DNA of 64,000 bases from Mycobacterium malmoense (GTDB lineage: Bacteria > Actinomycetota > Actinomycetes > Mycobacteriales > Mycobacteriaceae), in NCBI RefSeq assembly GCF_019645855.1, contig NZ_CP080999.1, positions 2,294,001-2,358,000 of the forward strand, in the 5' to 3' direction. Both the position numbers and the translations under genes were made by a program. Below, in pieces: positions 35,407 to 44,934 of the stretch. Positions within the stretch are counted from its first letter, which is position 1; each line of letters starts with the position of its first letter. The notes under the pieces were generated by a model that saw only the letters and a program-made list of their open reading frames with translations, was not told the DNA's origin and ran no database searches.

Positions 35407-37233
35407 ATGACGACAGCCGAGCGTCCGGCCACCATGTGCGAGGCATTCCAGCGCACCGCGTCGATCGATCCGGACGCCGTCGCGCTCCGGACGCCCGGCG
35501 GCGCCCAGACGTTGACGTGGCGGGAGTATGCGGCGCAGGTGCGCAAGGTCGCCGCCGGCCTGGCGGGTTTGGGGGTCAAACGGGGCGACACGGTCTCGCT
35601 GATGATGGCCAACCGGATCGAGTTCTACCCGCTGGAAGTGGGCGCCCAACACGTCGGCGCCACTTCGTTTTCGGTGTACAACACGCTGCCCGCCGAGCAG
35701 CTGACCTACCTGTTCGACAACGCCGGCACCAAGGTCGTGATCTGCGAGGAGCAGTACGTGGACCGCATCCGCGCCAGCGGCGCTGCCATCGAGCGCATCG
35801 TCTGCATCGACGGTTCGCCGGCCGGCACGCTCTCGGTGGATGACTTGTATGCGGCCGCGCCAACCGATTTCGACTTCGGGTCGACGTGGCGGGCGGTGCA
35901 ACCCGACGACATCGTCACCCTCATCTACACATCCGGGACCACCGGAAACCCCAAGGGCGTGGAGATGACCCACACCAACCTGCTGTTCGAGGGTTACGCA
36001 CTGGACGCCGTGTTGGGCATCCAGTTCGGCGACCGGATCACGTCGTTTTTGCCGTCCGCGCACATCGCCGACCGGATGTGCTGCCTGTATCTCCAGGAGA
36101 TGTTCGGCACCCAGGTCACCGCGGTGGCCGACGGGCGCGCGATCGCGGCCGCACTGCCCGACGTGCGGCCCACCGTGTGGGGCGCGGTGCCGCGGGTGTG
36201 GGAAAAGCTCAAGTCCGCAATCGAATTCACGGTCAGCCACGAGACGGACGACGCGAAACGGCAGGCCTTGCAGTGGGCGATGTCGGTGGCCGCCAAGCGC
36301 GCCGGCGCCCTGCTCGCCGGTGAACCGATGCCGGACGACGTTGCGGCCGAATGGGCCAAGGCCGACGAGCTGGTGTTGTCAAAGCTGCGGGAACGGCTGG
36401 GCTTCGGTGAGCTCCGGTGGGCGATTTCCGGGGCGGCGCCGATCCCCAAGGAGACCCTGGCGTTCTTCGCCGGCATCGGCATCCCGATCGCCGAGGTGTG
36501 GGGAATGTCCGAGCTGAGCTGTGTCGCCTCCGTCAGCCATCCCCGCGACGCCCGCCTGGGCACCGTCGGCAGGCTACTGCCCGGCCTGGAGGGCAAGAGC
36601 GCCGACGACGGCGAATTTTTGGTCCGCGGTCCACTGGTGATGAAGGGCTATCGCCGCGAGCCGGAAAAGACCGCGGACGCGATCGACGCCGATGGCTGGC
36701 TACACACCGGCGACATCATCGATATCGACTCGGAGGGCTATCTGCGGGTGGTCGACCGCAAGAAGGAGTTGATCATCAACGCGGCGGGAAAGAATATGTC
36801 GCCGGCCAACATCGAGAACACCATCCTGGCCGCGTGCCCCATGGTCGGCGTGATGATCGCGATCGGCGACGGACGACCGTACAACGCGGCGCTCCTGGTC
36901 TTCGACGCCGACTCGGTCGGCCCGTACGCGGCTCGGCATGGGCTCGCCGACGCCTCGCCCGCGGCGCTGGCGGCCCACCCGGACGTGATCGCCGGGATCG
37001 CCACGGGCGTGGCCCAGGGCAATGCCAAACTGTCTCGGGTGGAACAGATTAAGCGCTTCCGGATATTGCCGACGCTGTGGGAGCCCGGCGGAGACGAGAT
37101 AACGCTGACGATGAAACTCAAGCGCAAGCCGATCATGGCGAAATACTCGACCGAGATCGAGGAACTCTACGCGCCCGATCTCCATCCGCACATCCACGAG
37201 GCTTCCCAAGCCGCAACGGCGCAACCGGCGTGA
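35407..37233 (+). CDS. fadD11: Long-chain fatty-acid-CoA ligase
   Basis: 608-residue ANL-superfamily enzyme activating fatty acids with ATP. P-loop-like YTSGTTGNPKG at 174-184, the A5-type GMSELS, the ADP-binding WLHTGDIIDID and DRKKELIINAAGKN hinge, and a C-terminal Lys (KLKRKP) region for the second half-reaction. It belongs to the bubblegum/long-chain type. The stop overlaps the plsB1 start (GTGA), so acyl-CoA is made beside its acyltransferase. In M. tuberculosis the 5' part is annotated split (fadD11.1); here one ORF is intact. Confidence 0.92.
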   Translation: MTTAERPATMCEAFQRTASIDPDAVALRTPGGAQTLTWREYAAQVRKVAAGLAGLGVKRGDTVSLMMANRIEFYPLEVGAQHVGATSFSVYNTLPAEQLTYLFDNAGTKVVICEEQYVDRIRASGAAIERIVCIDGSPAGTLSVDDLYAAAPTDFDFGSTWRAVQPDDIVTLIYTSGTTGNPKGVEMTHTNLLFEGYALDAVLGIQFGDRITSFLPSAHIADRMCCLYLQEMFGTQVTAVADGRAIAAALPDVRPTVWGAVPRVWEKLKSAIEFTVSHETDDAKRQALQWAMSVAAKRAGALLAGEPMPDDVAAEWAKADELVLSKLRERLGFGELRWAISGAAPIPKETLAFFAGIGIPIAEVWGMSELSCVASVSHPRDARLGTVGRLLPGLEGKSADDGEFLVRGPLVMKGYRREPEKTADAIDADGWLHTGDIIDIDSEGYLRVVDRKKELIINAAGKNMSPANIENTILAACPMVGVMIAIGDGRPYNAALLVFDADSVGPYAARHGLADASPAALAAHPDVIAGIATGVAQGNAKLSRVEQIKRFRILPTLWEPGGDEITLTMKLKRKPIMAKYSTEIEELYAPDLHPHIHEASQAATAQPA

Positions 37234-39155
37234 GCGGGGGACCGGCGCCGACCGCGCGCGAGATCGGTCGCGCGGGCGTGCGAAAGCTGCTGCAGCGCAC
37301 CGGAATTGTCGACGAATCGACGGCGCCGTTGCCGACCGACCCGGCCGAGGTGGTTCAGCTGCTGGCGGCGCCGTGGTATGACGAGCGGCTGGGGGGATTG
37401 GCCGACGAGCTCGGGCGTGACCCCGACGGTGTGCGCGCCGAGGCCGTGGGCTACCTGCGCGAGATGGCGGCCTCGCTGGACGAGCGGGCGGTGCAGGCCT
37501 GGCGCGGGTTCAGTCGCTGGCTCATGCGGGCCTACGACGTGCTGGTCGACGAGGACCAAATCGCGCAGCTGCGCCGGCTCGATCGCAAAGCGACGCTGGC
37601 ATTTGCCTTTTCGCATCGCTCCTACTTGGACGGCATGCTGTTGCCCGAGGTGATCCTGGCCAACAGGCTCTCACCCGCGCTCACCTTCGGCGGCGCGAAC
37701 CTGAACTTCTTTCCGATGGGCGCCTGGGCCAAACGCACCGGGGCGATCTTCATCCGGCGTCAGACCAAGGACATTCCCGTCTACCGATTCGCGCTGCGCG
37801 CCTACGCCGCGCAGCTGGTGCAAAACCATGCCAACCTCACCTGGTCGATCGAAGGGGGCCGCACCAGGACCGGCAAGCTGCGGCCCCCGGTGTTCGGGAT
37901 CCTGCGCTACATCAGCGACGCCGTCGACGAAATCGACGGTCCCGAGGTGTATTTGGTGCCCACCTCGATCGTGTACGACCAGCTGCACGAGGTGGAGGCC
38001 ATGACCACCGAGGCCTACGGCGCGGTGAAACGGCCCGAGGACCTTCGCTTTCTGGTCCGGCTGGCGCGCCAGCAGGGCGAGCGGCTGGGCCGCGCGTATT
38101 TGGACTTCGGCGAACCGCTGCCGTTGCGGAAGCGCCTCGAGGAGCTGCGCGCCCTGGATACCTCGGCATCCGGGACCGGCACCGAAATCGAACGCATCGC
38201 CCTGGACGTCGAACACCGGATCAACCGCGCCACCCCCGTCACACCCACCGCGGTGGTCAGCCTCGCGTTGCTGGGCGCGGATCGGTCGTTGTCGATCAGC
38301 GAGGTGCTGGCCACCGTGCAACCGCTGGCGAGCTACATCGCGGCACGGAACTGGACGGTGGCCGGTGCCGCGGACCTGACGAATCGCTCGACGATCCGGT
38401 GGACGCTGCATCAGCTGGTCGCCTCCGGCGTGGTCAGCGTCTACGACGCCGGCACCGAACCGGTCTGGGGCATCGGATCGGACCAGCACCTCGTCGCGGC
38501 GTTCTACCGCAACACCGCCATCCACATCCTGGTCGATCGCGCCATCGCCGAGACGGCGTTGCTGGCCGCCGCCGAAAACTGCGTGGACGGGTCGGTTTTG
38601 CCGGCGACTGTGCGCGACGAGGCGCTCAGTCTCCGCGAGTTGCTCAAGTTCGAGTTCCTGTTCTCCGCACGCGCGCAGTTCGAAAAGGACCTCGCCGACG
38701 AGGTGCGGCTGATCGGCCCGGCGGACGACCCCGTGGACACCACCAGGGCCGCCAGCGCGGCCGACGTGCGGCGGCTATTGGAACGGGCCGATCTGCTGCT
38801 GGCGCATCTGGTGCTGCGCCCGTTCCTGGACGCGTACCACATCGTCGCCGACCGGCTGGCCGCGCTCGAGGACGAATGTTTCGAGGAGGAAGCCTTCCTC
38901 GCCGAGTGCCTCGAGGTGGGCAAGCAGTGGGAGCTGCAGCGCAGGATCGCCAGCGCCGAGTCGAGGTCGATGGAGCTGTTCAAGACCGCCCTGCGGTTGG
39001 CCCGGCACCGTGAGCTGGTGGACGGCTTCGAGCACCCCGACATCGCTCAACGGCGACGCGAGTTCGCCGACGAGATCGCCACCGCCATCCGGCGGGTCAA
39101 CACCATTGCTGAACTGGCCAGGCCGGCGGTTAGCCCTGCGAGCAAGCAAAGCTGA
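37230..39155 (+). CDS. plsB1: Glycerol-3-phosphate acyltransferase
   Basis: 641 residues. Acylates glycerol 3-phosphate at position 1 for phospholipid and triacylglycerol synthesis. HX4D active site as HRSYLDG, block II with IFIRRQTKD, block III EGGRTRTGKL and the block IV YLVPTSIVYD. GTG 37230 overlaps the fadD11 stop. The longer upstream frame would run inside fadD11 and is rejected. Confidence 0.93.
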   Translation: MSGGPAPTAREIGRAGVRKLLQRTGIVDESTAPLPTDPAEVVQLLAAPWYDERLGGLADELGRDPDGVRAEAVGYLREMAASLDERAVQAWRGFSRWLMRAYDVLVDEDQIAQLRRLDRKATLAFAFSHRSYLDGMLLPEVILANRLSPALTFGGANLNFFPMGAWAKRTGAIFIRRQTKDIPVYRFALRAYAAQLVQNHANLTWSIEGGRTRTGKLRPPVFGILRYISDAVDEIDGPEVYLVPTSIVYDQLHEVEAMTTEAYGAVKRPEDLRFLVRLARQQGERLGRAYLDFGEPLPLRKRLEELRALDTSASGTGTEIERIALDVEHRINRATPVTPTAVVSLALLGADRSLSISEVLATVQPLASYIAARNWTVAGAADLTNRSTIRWTLHQLVASGVVSVYDAGTEPVWGIGSDQHLVAAFYRNTAIHILVDRAIAETALLAAAENCVDGSVLPATVRDEALSLRELLKFEFLFSARAQFEKDLADEVRLIGPADDPVDTTRAASAADVRRLLERADLLLAHLVLRPFLDAYHIVADRLAALEDECFEEEAFLAECLEVGKQWELQRRIASAESRSMELFKTALRLARHRELVDGFEHPDIAQRRREFADEIATAIRRVNTIAELARPAVSPASKQS

Positions 39156-39243
39156 CCGGCGGTTGCGCGTGTGCCAGCAGCTGGGAATCCTGAGCCGGAT
39201 GAGGCGCGGCCAACCCCACTGGGGCCTGGCCTAGAGTTGGAAT

Positions 39244-39681
39244 ATGCCGCTGACAGGTGAATACGCTCCCAGCCCCTGGGATTGGTCCCGCGAACAAGCC
39301 GAGAAGTATGCCGAGTCCGGAGGCGCCGAGGCCGCGGACATGAAGGGCAAGCCCATCATCCTGCTGACCACCGTGGGAGCCAAGACCGGCAAGCTCCGCA
39401 AGACGCCGCTCATGCGCGTCGAGCACAACGGCGAGTATGCGATCGTCGCCTCACTCGGCGGTGCGCCGAAGAACCCGGTCTGGTACCACAACGTCGCGAA
39501 GAACCCGCGGGTCGAGCTGCAGGACGGCGCCGTCATCCGCGATTACGACGCCCGCGAGGTGTTCGGCGACGAGAAGGCCACCTGGTGGGGGCGTGCCGTC
39601 GAGGCCTGGCCCGACTACGCCGAATACCAGAAAAAGACCGACCGCCAGATTCCGGTGTTCGTGTTGACCCCGGTGAGCTGA
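39244..39681 (+). CDS. Ddn-family F420-dependent nitroreductase (Rv1558-like)
   Basis: 145 residues. Split-barrel protein of the deazaflavin-dependent nitroreductase family: GKPIILLTTVGAKTGKLRKTPLMRVEHNGEY holds the F420-phosphate-binding Lys/Arg, and KNPVWYHNVAKNPRVELQDG is the family signature. Homologues reduce menaquinone and some activate nitroimidazoles such as pretomanid; whether this one does is unknown. Confidence 0.9.
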   Translation: MPLTGEYAPSPWDWSREQAEKYAESGGAEAADMKGKPIILLTTVGAKTGKLRKTPLMRVEHNGEYAIVASLGGAPKNPVWYHNVAKNPRVELQDGAVIRDYDAREVFGDEKATWWGRAVEAWPDYAEYQKKTDRQIPVFVLTPVS

Positions 39682-39715
39682 ATTCCGGAGACGGGTGGCA
39701 TGGCACCATTAATCG

Positions 39716-41005
39716 GTGTCCGCCGAACTGAGCAGTAGCCCGCGCGCCCCGAGGTCTCAGCCGCTGTGCGCGGCTGACATTGATGCCGCGGCGCGGCGGA
39801 TCGCGCCGGTGGTCACGCCCACGCCTTTGCAGTTGAGCGATCGGTTGTCGGCGATCACCGGCGCGCGGGTCTACCTCAAGCGCGAAGACCTGCAGGTGGT
39901 GCGCTCCTACAAGTTGCGGGGCGCCTACAACCTTTTGGTGCAGCTGTCCGACGAGGAGCTGGCCGCGGGCGTGGTGTGTTCGTCGGCCGGCAACCACGCG
40001 CAGGGCTTCGCCTTCGCGTGCCGGACGCTGGGCGTGCACGGCCGCGTCTATGTGCCGGCGAAGACGCCCAAGCAAAAGCGCGACCGGATCCGCTACCACG
40101 GCGGGGATTTCATCGAGCTGATCGTGGGGGGATCCACCTACGACCTCGCCGCCGAGGCGGCTTTGGCCGACGTCGAACGCACCGGCGCCACGCTGGTCCC
40201 GCCGTACGACGACCTGCGCACCATCGCCGGCCAGGGAACCGTCGCCGTGGAACTGCTCGCTCAGCTTGTTGGGGAGCCCGACCTGGTCGTGGTCCCGGTC
40301 GGCGGCGGCGGCTGCATCGCCGGCATCACCACCTACCTGGCCGAGCGGACGACCAACGCGGCGGTGCTGGGTGTCGAGCCGGCCGGCGCGGCGGCGATGA
40401 TGGCCGCGCTGGCCGCCGGCGAGCCGGTGACGCTGGACTACGTGGACCAGTTCGTCGACGGCGCCGCGGTGCGACGGGCGGGAACGCTGACCTATGCCGC
40501 GCTGGCCGCCGCCGGTGACATGGTGTCGATCACCGCGGTCGACGAGGGGGCGGTGTGCACCGCGATGCTGGACCTGTACCAAAACGAGGGCATCATCGCC
40601 GAGCCGGCGGGCGCGTTGTCGGTCGCCGGCCTGCTGGAGGCCGACATCGAGCCCGGATCGACGGTGGTGTGCCTGATCTCGGGCGGCAACAACGACGTGT
40701 CGCGCTACGGCGAGGTGCTGGAGCGCTCGCTGGTCCACCTCGGCCTCAAGCACTACTTCCTGGTGGATTTCCCGCAGGAGCCGGGCGCGCTGCGCCGATT
40801 CCTCGACGACGTGCTCGGGCCCAATGACGACATCACCCTGTTCGAATACGTCAAGCGCAACAACCGTGACACCGGTGAGGCGCTGGTCGGTGTCGAGTTG
40901 GGATCGGCCGCGGACCTGGATGGCCTGCTGGCCCGGATGCGGGCGACCGACATCCATGTCGAGGCCCTGGAGCCCGGTTCGCCGGCCTACCGTTATCTGT
41001 TGTAG
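39716..41005 (+). CDS. ilvA: Threonine dehydratase (deaminase)
   Basis: 429 residues. PLP enzyme making 2-oxobutyrate for isoleucine synthesis. PLP-lysine K66 in VRSYKLRGAYN, SSAGNHAQG and the Gly-rich VPVGGGGCIAG phosphate site. A C-terminal ACT-like regulatory region (KHYFLVDFPQEPGALRRF) suggests isoleucine feedback. GTG 39716 gives the same length as the M. tuberculosis protein. Confidence 0.94.
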   Translation: MSAELSSSPRAPRSQPLCAADIDAAARRIAPVVTPTPLQLSDRLSAITGARVYLKREDLQVVRSYKLRGAYNLLVQLSDEELAAGVVCSSAGNHAQGFAFACRTLGVHGRVYVPAKTPKQKRDRIRYHGGDFIELIVGGSTYDLAAEAALADVERTGATLVPPYDDLRTIAGQGTVAVELLAQLVGEPDLVVVPVGGGGCIAGITTYLAERTTNAAVLGVEPAGAAAMMAALAAGEPVTLDYVDQFVDGAAVRRAGTLTYAALAAAGDMVSITAVDEGAVCTAMLDLYQNEGIIAEPAGALSVAGLLEADIEPGSTVVCLISGGNNDVSRYGEVLERSLVHLGLKHYFLVDFPQEPGALRRFLDDVLGPNDDITLFEYVKRNNRDTGEALVGVELGSAADLDGLLARMRATDIHVEALEPGSPAYRYLL

Positions 41006-41021
41006 CCGCGGCGTTTTCGCG

Positions 41022-41081
41022 GCGAGCGTGCGCAGTTGCACACGACACGCCGGTCGATGCTGTACAGACACGCACGCTCGC
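41022..41081. repeat. 60-bp REP-like palindrome at the 3' ends of ilvA and the flavoprotein gene
   Basis: Arms GCGAGCGTGCG (41022-41032) and CGCACGCTCGC (41071-41081) are perfectly complementary; the centre includes the self-complementary CTGTACAG. It lies between convergent genes and can terminate both. It abuts the point where the flavoprotein gene lost its expected stop. Confidence 0.7.
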
Positions 41082-41086
41082 GGGTG

Positions 41087-41737
41087 GAGGTAGCTGGGCA
41101 GCGGGGTGGCGGGGTCGAGGTCGTCGGCCGGGACGGGAGTCCCGGCCGTCAGGCTCAGCGGCACGACGCCCGCCCAGTGCGGCAGCGCGACGTCCTCCGG
41201 GTCGTCGACGGGCGCGCCGGCGCGCACCTTCGCGGAGACCTCGACGAGATCGAGGGCGAGCACTCCGGTCGCGGCGAGTTCGCGTTCATTCGGGGCCCGG
41301 CAATCGGCGGCGCGCCCCGGCCGGATGTGATCCAGCAGGCAGCGCAGGGCCCGCGATTTCTCCGCGGGGTCGTCGACCACGCGCGCGTCACCGCGGACGA
41401 CGACCGAGCGGAAGTTCACCGAATGGTGCATGGCCGCCCGGGCCAGCACCAGGGCGTCGACGAGGGTCGTGGTGACGCAGACGGGCAGGCCCGACCCCGA
41501 TGCTTTGGCTGCCCCGGCGGCCAGCATCGGGCCGCCGCCGGTGGAACCGTGCAGGTAGAGGGTTTCGCCGTGGCGGGCGTGCGTCGTCGGCAACACCACC
41601 GGCCCACCGGCACCGAGGTAGCCCAGGTGACAGACCAGGGCCTCGTCCAGGATGTCGTGGACCGTCTTGCGGTCGTAGCGGGCGCGTTCCCGGTAGCGGG
41701 TGGGCGTCGTTCGCGGGGTGGGGCGGTATGCGGTCAT
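41087..41737 (-). CDS. Pyridoxamine 5'-phosphate oxidase-related flavoprotein (no own stop codon)
   Basis: 217 residues of recognisable protein. FMN split-barrel: DEALVCHLGYLGAGGPVVLPTTHARHGETLYLHGS, then VCVTTTLVDALVLARAAMHHSVNFRSVVVRG. The usual C-terminal end of the family, PLPSYL, is reached at 41087, but the next codon is not a stop, so the real ORF runs on to 39533. ATG 41737. Divergent from the MocR regulator, a common pairing in which the regulator controls this enzyme. The role may be vitamin B6 or flavin/F420 chemistry. Confidence 0.75.
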
Positions 41738-41759
41738 CAACGGATTGCCTTCGACAATT

Positions 41760-41769
41760 GTACTAGTAC
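41760..41769. promoter_or_regulatory. Divergent operator/promoter region of the flavoprotein and MocR genes
   Basis: GTACTAGTAC is a perfect palindrome centred between the starts at 41737 and 41782. CATAAT at about 41768-41773, with TTGCCT about 18 bp upstream, would make a leaderless transcript for the regulator gene. A GTACAA half repeat recurs at 41788-41793. A dimeric GntR-type regulator is expected here. Confidence 0.45.
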
Positions 41770-41781
41770 ATAATGTATTGT

Positions 41782-43101
41782 ATGCCAGTACAAAGCAGCA
41801 TAGCGGGAACGGGCGCCGAGTCCATAGCCGCCAACGTCGAAGAGGCCATCTCCCGCGGCGCCCTGGCGCCCGGCGACGCGCTGCCGCCGATCCGCGACTT
41901 GGCCGGCCGGCTCCGCGTGAACGCCAACACCGTGGCCGCGGCGTACCGCCTGCTGCGCGATCGCGGGGCCGTCGAGACCGGCGGGCGGCGGGGCACCCGG
42001 GTGCGGCACCGCCCGGCGACCACCCCCCGCTCGCTGCTCGGCCTCGACGTCCCCGCGGGCGTGCGCGACCTGTCGACCGGCAACCCGGACCCGGCCCTGT
42101 TGCCCATCGCCGGGGCGCGGTTGGTGCCCACTCACCCGACCCCGTTGCTGTACGGGGAGCCGGCGATGACGCCCGAGCTGGTCGAGCACACCCGTTCCGC
42201 GCTGGCGGGGGAGGGCATTCCCGCCGAACACCTGGCCGTCACCAGCGGTGCGCTGGACGGCATCGAGCGTGTTCTCACCGCCCACCTGCGTCCGAGTGAC
42301 CGGGTGGCCGTCGAGGACCCCGGCTGGGCGAACCTGCTCGATCTCCTTGCCGCGCTTGGCCTTTCGGCCGAGCCGGTGCGGGTCGACGACGACGGCCCGC
42401 TGGCCGCCGACCTGGCTCGGGCGCTGGATCGCGGGGTGCGGGCGGTGGTGATCACCAATCGCGCGCAAAACCCGACCGGTGCGGCGCTGTCGGCGGAGCG
42501 CGCGGAAGCGCTGCGCGCCTTGCTGGTTGGGCGCGAGGTGCTGCTCGTCGAGGACGATCACTGCGCGGGCATCGCGGGTGTGCCGCTGCACGCGCTGGCC
42601 GGGGCGACCGGCCACTGGGCGTTCGTGCGGTCGGCGTCCAAGGCCTACGGTCCCGACCTGCGCGTCGCCGTGCTCGCCGGGGACCGCCGCACCGTCGAGC
42701 GCGTGCGCGGGCGGCTGCGGCTCGGGCCGGGCTGGGTGAGCCACCTCCTGCAGGGCCTCGCGGTCGGCTTGTGGTCGGACGGGGCGGCCACGCGCCGCGT
42801 CGTCGAGGCCGAGGGGCGATACACCAACAACCGCACGGGGTTACGCGCCGCGCTGGGGAAGCGCGGCGTTGCCGCCCACGGCCGGTCCGGGCTCAACGTG
42901 TGGGTTCCGGTGCCCGACGAGACGGTCGCGATCACCCGGCTGATCGGCGCGGGCTGGGCCGCGGCGCCGGGCTCCCGGTTCCGGATCCGCACGGCGCCGG
43001 GAATGCGTGTCACGGTCGCCGACTTGAGTGCCGACGAGATCGATCCCCTCGCCGACGCCATCGCCGACGCCGTGCGCGGGACCGGGCGTTCTAGCGTGTA
43101 G
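41782..43101 (+). CDS. MocR/PdxR-like regulator (GntR HTH fused to aminotransferase domain)
   Basis: 439 residues. GntR winged helix in the first 75 residues (DALPPIRDLAGRLRVNANTVAAAYRLL), then a fold-type I aminotransferase domain with PLP-lysine K287 in SASKAYGPD and the NPTG motif. MocR proteins usually sense PLP and control vitamin B6 or GABA genes; the adjacent oxidase-like flavoprotein fits this. ATG 41782 was chosen over 41773 because it matches the leaderless promoter. The 3' end overlaps mug by 11 nt. Confidence 0.85.
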   Translation: MPVQSSIAGTGAESIAANVEEAISRGALAPGDALPPIRDLAGRLRVNANTVAAAYRLLRDRGAVETGGRRGTRVRHRPATTPRSLLGLDVPAGVRDLSTGNPDPALLPIAGARLVPTHPTPLLYGEPAMTPELVEHTRSALAGEGIPAEHLAVTSGALDGIERVLTAHLRPSDRVAVEDPGWANLLDLLAALGLSAEPVRVDDDGPLAADLARALDRGVRAVVITNRAQNPTGAALSAERAEALRALLVGREVLLVEDDHCAGIAGVPLHALAGATGHWAFVRSASKAYGPDLRVAVLAGDRRTVERVRGRLRLGPGWVSHLLQGLAVGLWSDGAATRRVVEAEGRYTNNRTGLRAALGKRGVAAHGRSGLNVWVPVPDETVAITRLIGAGWAAAPGSRFRIRTAPGMRVTVADLSADEIDPLADAIADAVRGTGRSSV

Positions 43102-43669
43102 GGATGCCCGCGGCGCGGGCGACTTCGCCGTAGGCGGCCGCGAGGCCGGGCAGCGACGCGTGGGCGTTGCGGCCGCTCGGATTGGGGACCACCCACAGCT
43201 CGGTCGCCGGGTACGGCGACACCTGCCTGCCCGCCGTCGCCCGACGGTCGTCGAAGGCTTCGCGGTAGGCGGTGATCCCCAGGACGGCGACGACCCGGGG
43301 CGAGAATCGCCGAATCGTTCGGTGCAGTTTCTGCCCACCCTTGACGAGCTCGTCCGCCGTGAGTTCGGCCGCGTTCGCGGTCGCCCTCTCGACGAGGTTC
43401 GTGATGCCAATCCCGCGATCCAGCAGGTATTCCCGGTCGGCCGGCGCAAACCCCGACGAGGCGTCGATCAGACGATCGGTGATGCCCGCGCGGTAGAGCG
43501 CCGGCCAGAACCGGTTGCCGCGAGGGGCGAAATGAGCTTGCACCGCAACGGTTCTCAACCCGGGATTGATTCCCACGAACAGTAGTCGGACATGGTCGGA
43601 CATCAGGTCCGGCAGGGTCTTACCGTGGAACCGTTTCAGTTCGTCGCGCGTGAACCGGATCTCGTCCAT
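43091..43669 (-). CDS. mug: G/U mismatch-specific DNA glycosylase
   Basis: 192 residues. Base-excision enzyme removing uracil or ethenocytosine from mispairs. The Mug-family motifs GINPGLRT (with the catalytic Asn) and the wedge-loop NPSGRNAH are both present. Convergent with the MocR gene. Confidence 0.9.
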   Translation of the reverse strand: MDEIRFTRDELKRFHGKTLPDLMSDHVRLLFVGINPGLRTVAVQAHFAPRGNRFWPALYRAGITDRLIDASSGFAPADREYLLDRGIGITNLVERATANAAELTADELVKGGQKLHRTIRRFSPRVVAVLGITAYREAFDDRRATAGRQVSPYPATELWVVPNPSGRNAHASLPGLAAAYGEVARAAGIPTR

Positions 43670-43693
43670 AGCGCAGTATTGCCCGGGCCCGTT

Positions 43694-44923
43694 TCAGGCT
43701 TGTGGCCTGGTCCCGAGGACCTCGTGAAACAGAGCGTTACGGAGGGCGAGTTCCCTCGGGTCGCTCACCAGGTGAAAACCCAACTTGTTCATCACGTAGC
43801 CGTATCCGATGCCGGTGTCGGGGTCGGCGAATCCGAACGAGCCGCCCGCTCCCGGCGTTCCGAAGGCATTCGCCGACGAACCGAAGATGCACGCGGGAAT
43901 GGGTTTGTTGAAGCCCAGCGAGAATGTGGTGTCGACGTGTAGCACCTTGTCGCGCAGCCCGTTTGTCGGTGGCAGCGCGGGCATCTTCAGGGCGTCGAGG
44001 ATGGTTGCGCTCAGGCCGAGCGCCGGATCGCCGGTGGCGGCGCTGCCATACAGCTTGGCGATCGATCGCGCGGTGCCGGTGCCGTTGACCGCGGGCATCT
44101 CGACCACACGCAGCTCGTCGCGATTGAACGCGTCGGGATTGTTGATTCCCTTGGCGAAAATCAGTGAGCGGGCGGTCAGGCCGAGCGGGTTGGACAACGC
44201 CAGCGCGAATCGCGGCGGCATCGTGTTCATGTGCAGGAGGAGCTTCGGGAACGACCAGGCGTGTAAGTGCGCGACGCGATCGCGGTCGACCGAGGCCGGC
44301 AGTCCGATATAGAAGTCCAGGCCCAGGGGACGGGCCATCTCCTGGGCGAAGAATTGGCCCAGTGAACGCCCCGCGGGGTCGACCCTGCGGATCAGCTCGC
44401 CTTCGTACCAGCCGAGCGTGATTCCGTGGTAGCCGTGTCGTGTTCCGGGCGTCCAGGCCGGCACTTGCGCCGCGAGCTTCGCCGACATCTTCGGTGGGTC
44501 GGCCAATTCCTGCAGCGTGAGCGGTGGGTCGACGGCGACCAGTCCGGCTTGATGTGCCAGCAGTTGTCGCACGGTGATCGCTTGTTTTCCGCGCTGCGCG
44601 AACTCCGGCCAGTAGTCGGCTACCTTGGCGTTATACGAGAGGTGGCCCTGGGCGGCGGCCACCGCAACGGTAAGGGAAGCAACGCCTTTGGTGGTCGAGA
44701 ACACGTTGACGAGGGTGTCGTGCTCCCACGGGGTTTGGGTGATTCCGTTGCGGTAGCCGCCCCACAGATCGACGACCTTTCGGCCGTCCCGATAGACCGC
44801 GATCGCGGCGCCGATCTCCTGGCCGCTGCTCAGGTTGCGACGGAACGCGTCGGCGACCTTGCCGTACCCCTCATCGACGTCGCCGCCGATGAGATCGGGC
44901 GGGATCCGCAACTTCCGGGCCAT
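43694..44923 (-). CDS. Serine hydrolase of the beta-lactamase/EstB family
   Basis: 409 residues. Class C beta-lactamase fold: SxxK as STTKG, a YxN-like GYHGIT(L) motif, and a C-terminal GAGGSFGFADP block (KTG-like position). Mycobacterial relatives are annotated as esterases/lipases (LipD/LipL type). No signal peptide. Start ATG 44923, only 11 nt after treZ, suggests the last gene of the tre operon. Substrate unknown. Confidence 0.85.
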   Translation of the reverse strand: MARKLRIPPDLIGGDVDEGYGKVADAFRRNLSSGQEIGAAIAVYRDGRKVVDLWGGYRNGITQTPWEHDTLVNVFSTTKGVASLTVAVAAAQGHLSYNAKVADYWPEFAQRGKQAITVRQLLAHQAGLVAVDPPLTLQELADPPKMSAKLAAQVPAWTPGTRHGYHGITLGWYEGELIRRVDPAGRSLGQFFAQEMARPLGLDFYIGLPASVDRDRVAHLHAWSFPKLLLHMNTMPPRFALALSNPLGLTARSLIFAKGINNPDAFNRDELRVVEMPAVNGTGTARSIAKLYGSAATGDPALGLSATILDALKMPALPPTNGLRDKVLHVDTTFSLGFNKPIPACIFGSSANAFGTPGAGGSFGFADPDTGIGYGYVMNKLGFHLVSDPRELALRNALFHEVLGTRPQA

Positions 44924-44934
44924 GCGGCACCACG

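Larger units (their letters stand above)
39533..41086 (-). other. Stop-free antisense read-through extension of the flavoprotein ORF
   Basis: Downstream of the conserved end of the 41087-41737 gene no in-frame stop occurs until 39533. The open frame therefore passes through the 60-bp palindrome and covers the whole antisense strand of ilvA (516 further codons). The translated extension is Gly/Arg/His/Val-rich with no domain, as expected of GC-rich antisense sequence. It is recorded so the true ORF end is known; it is not proposed as a folded protein. Confidence 0.6.
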
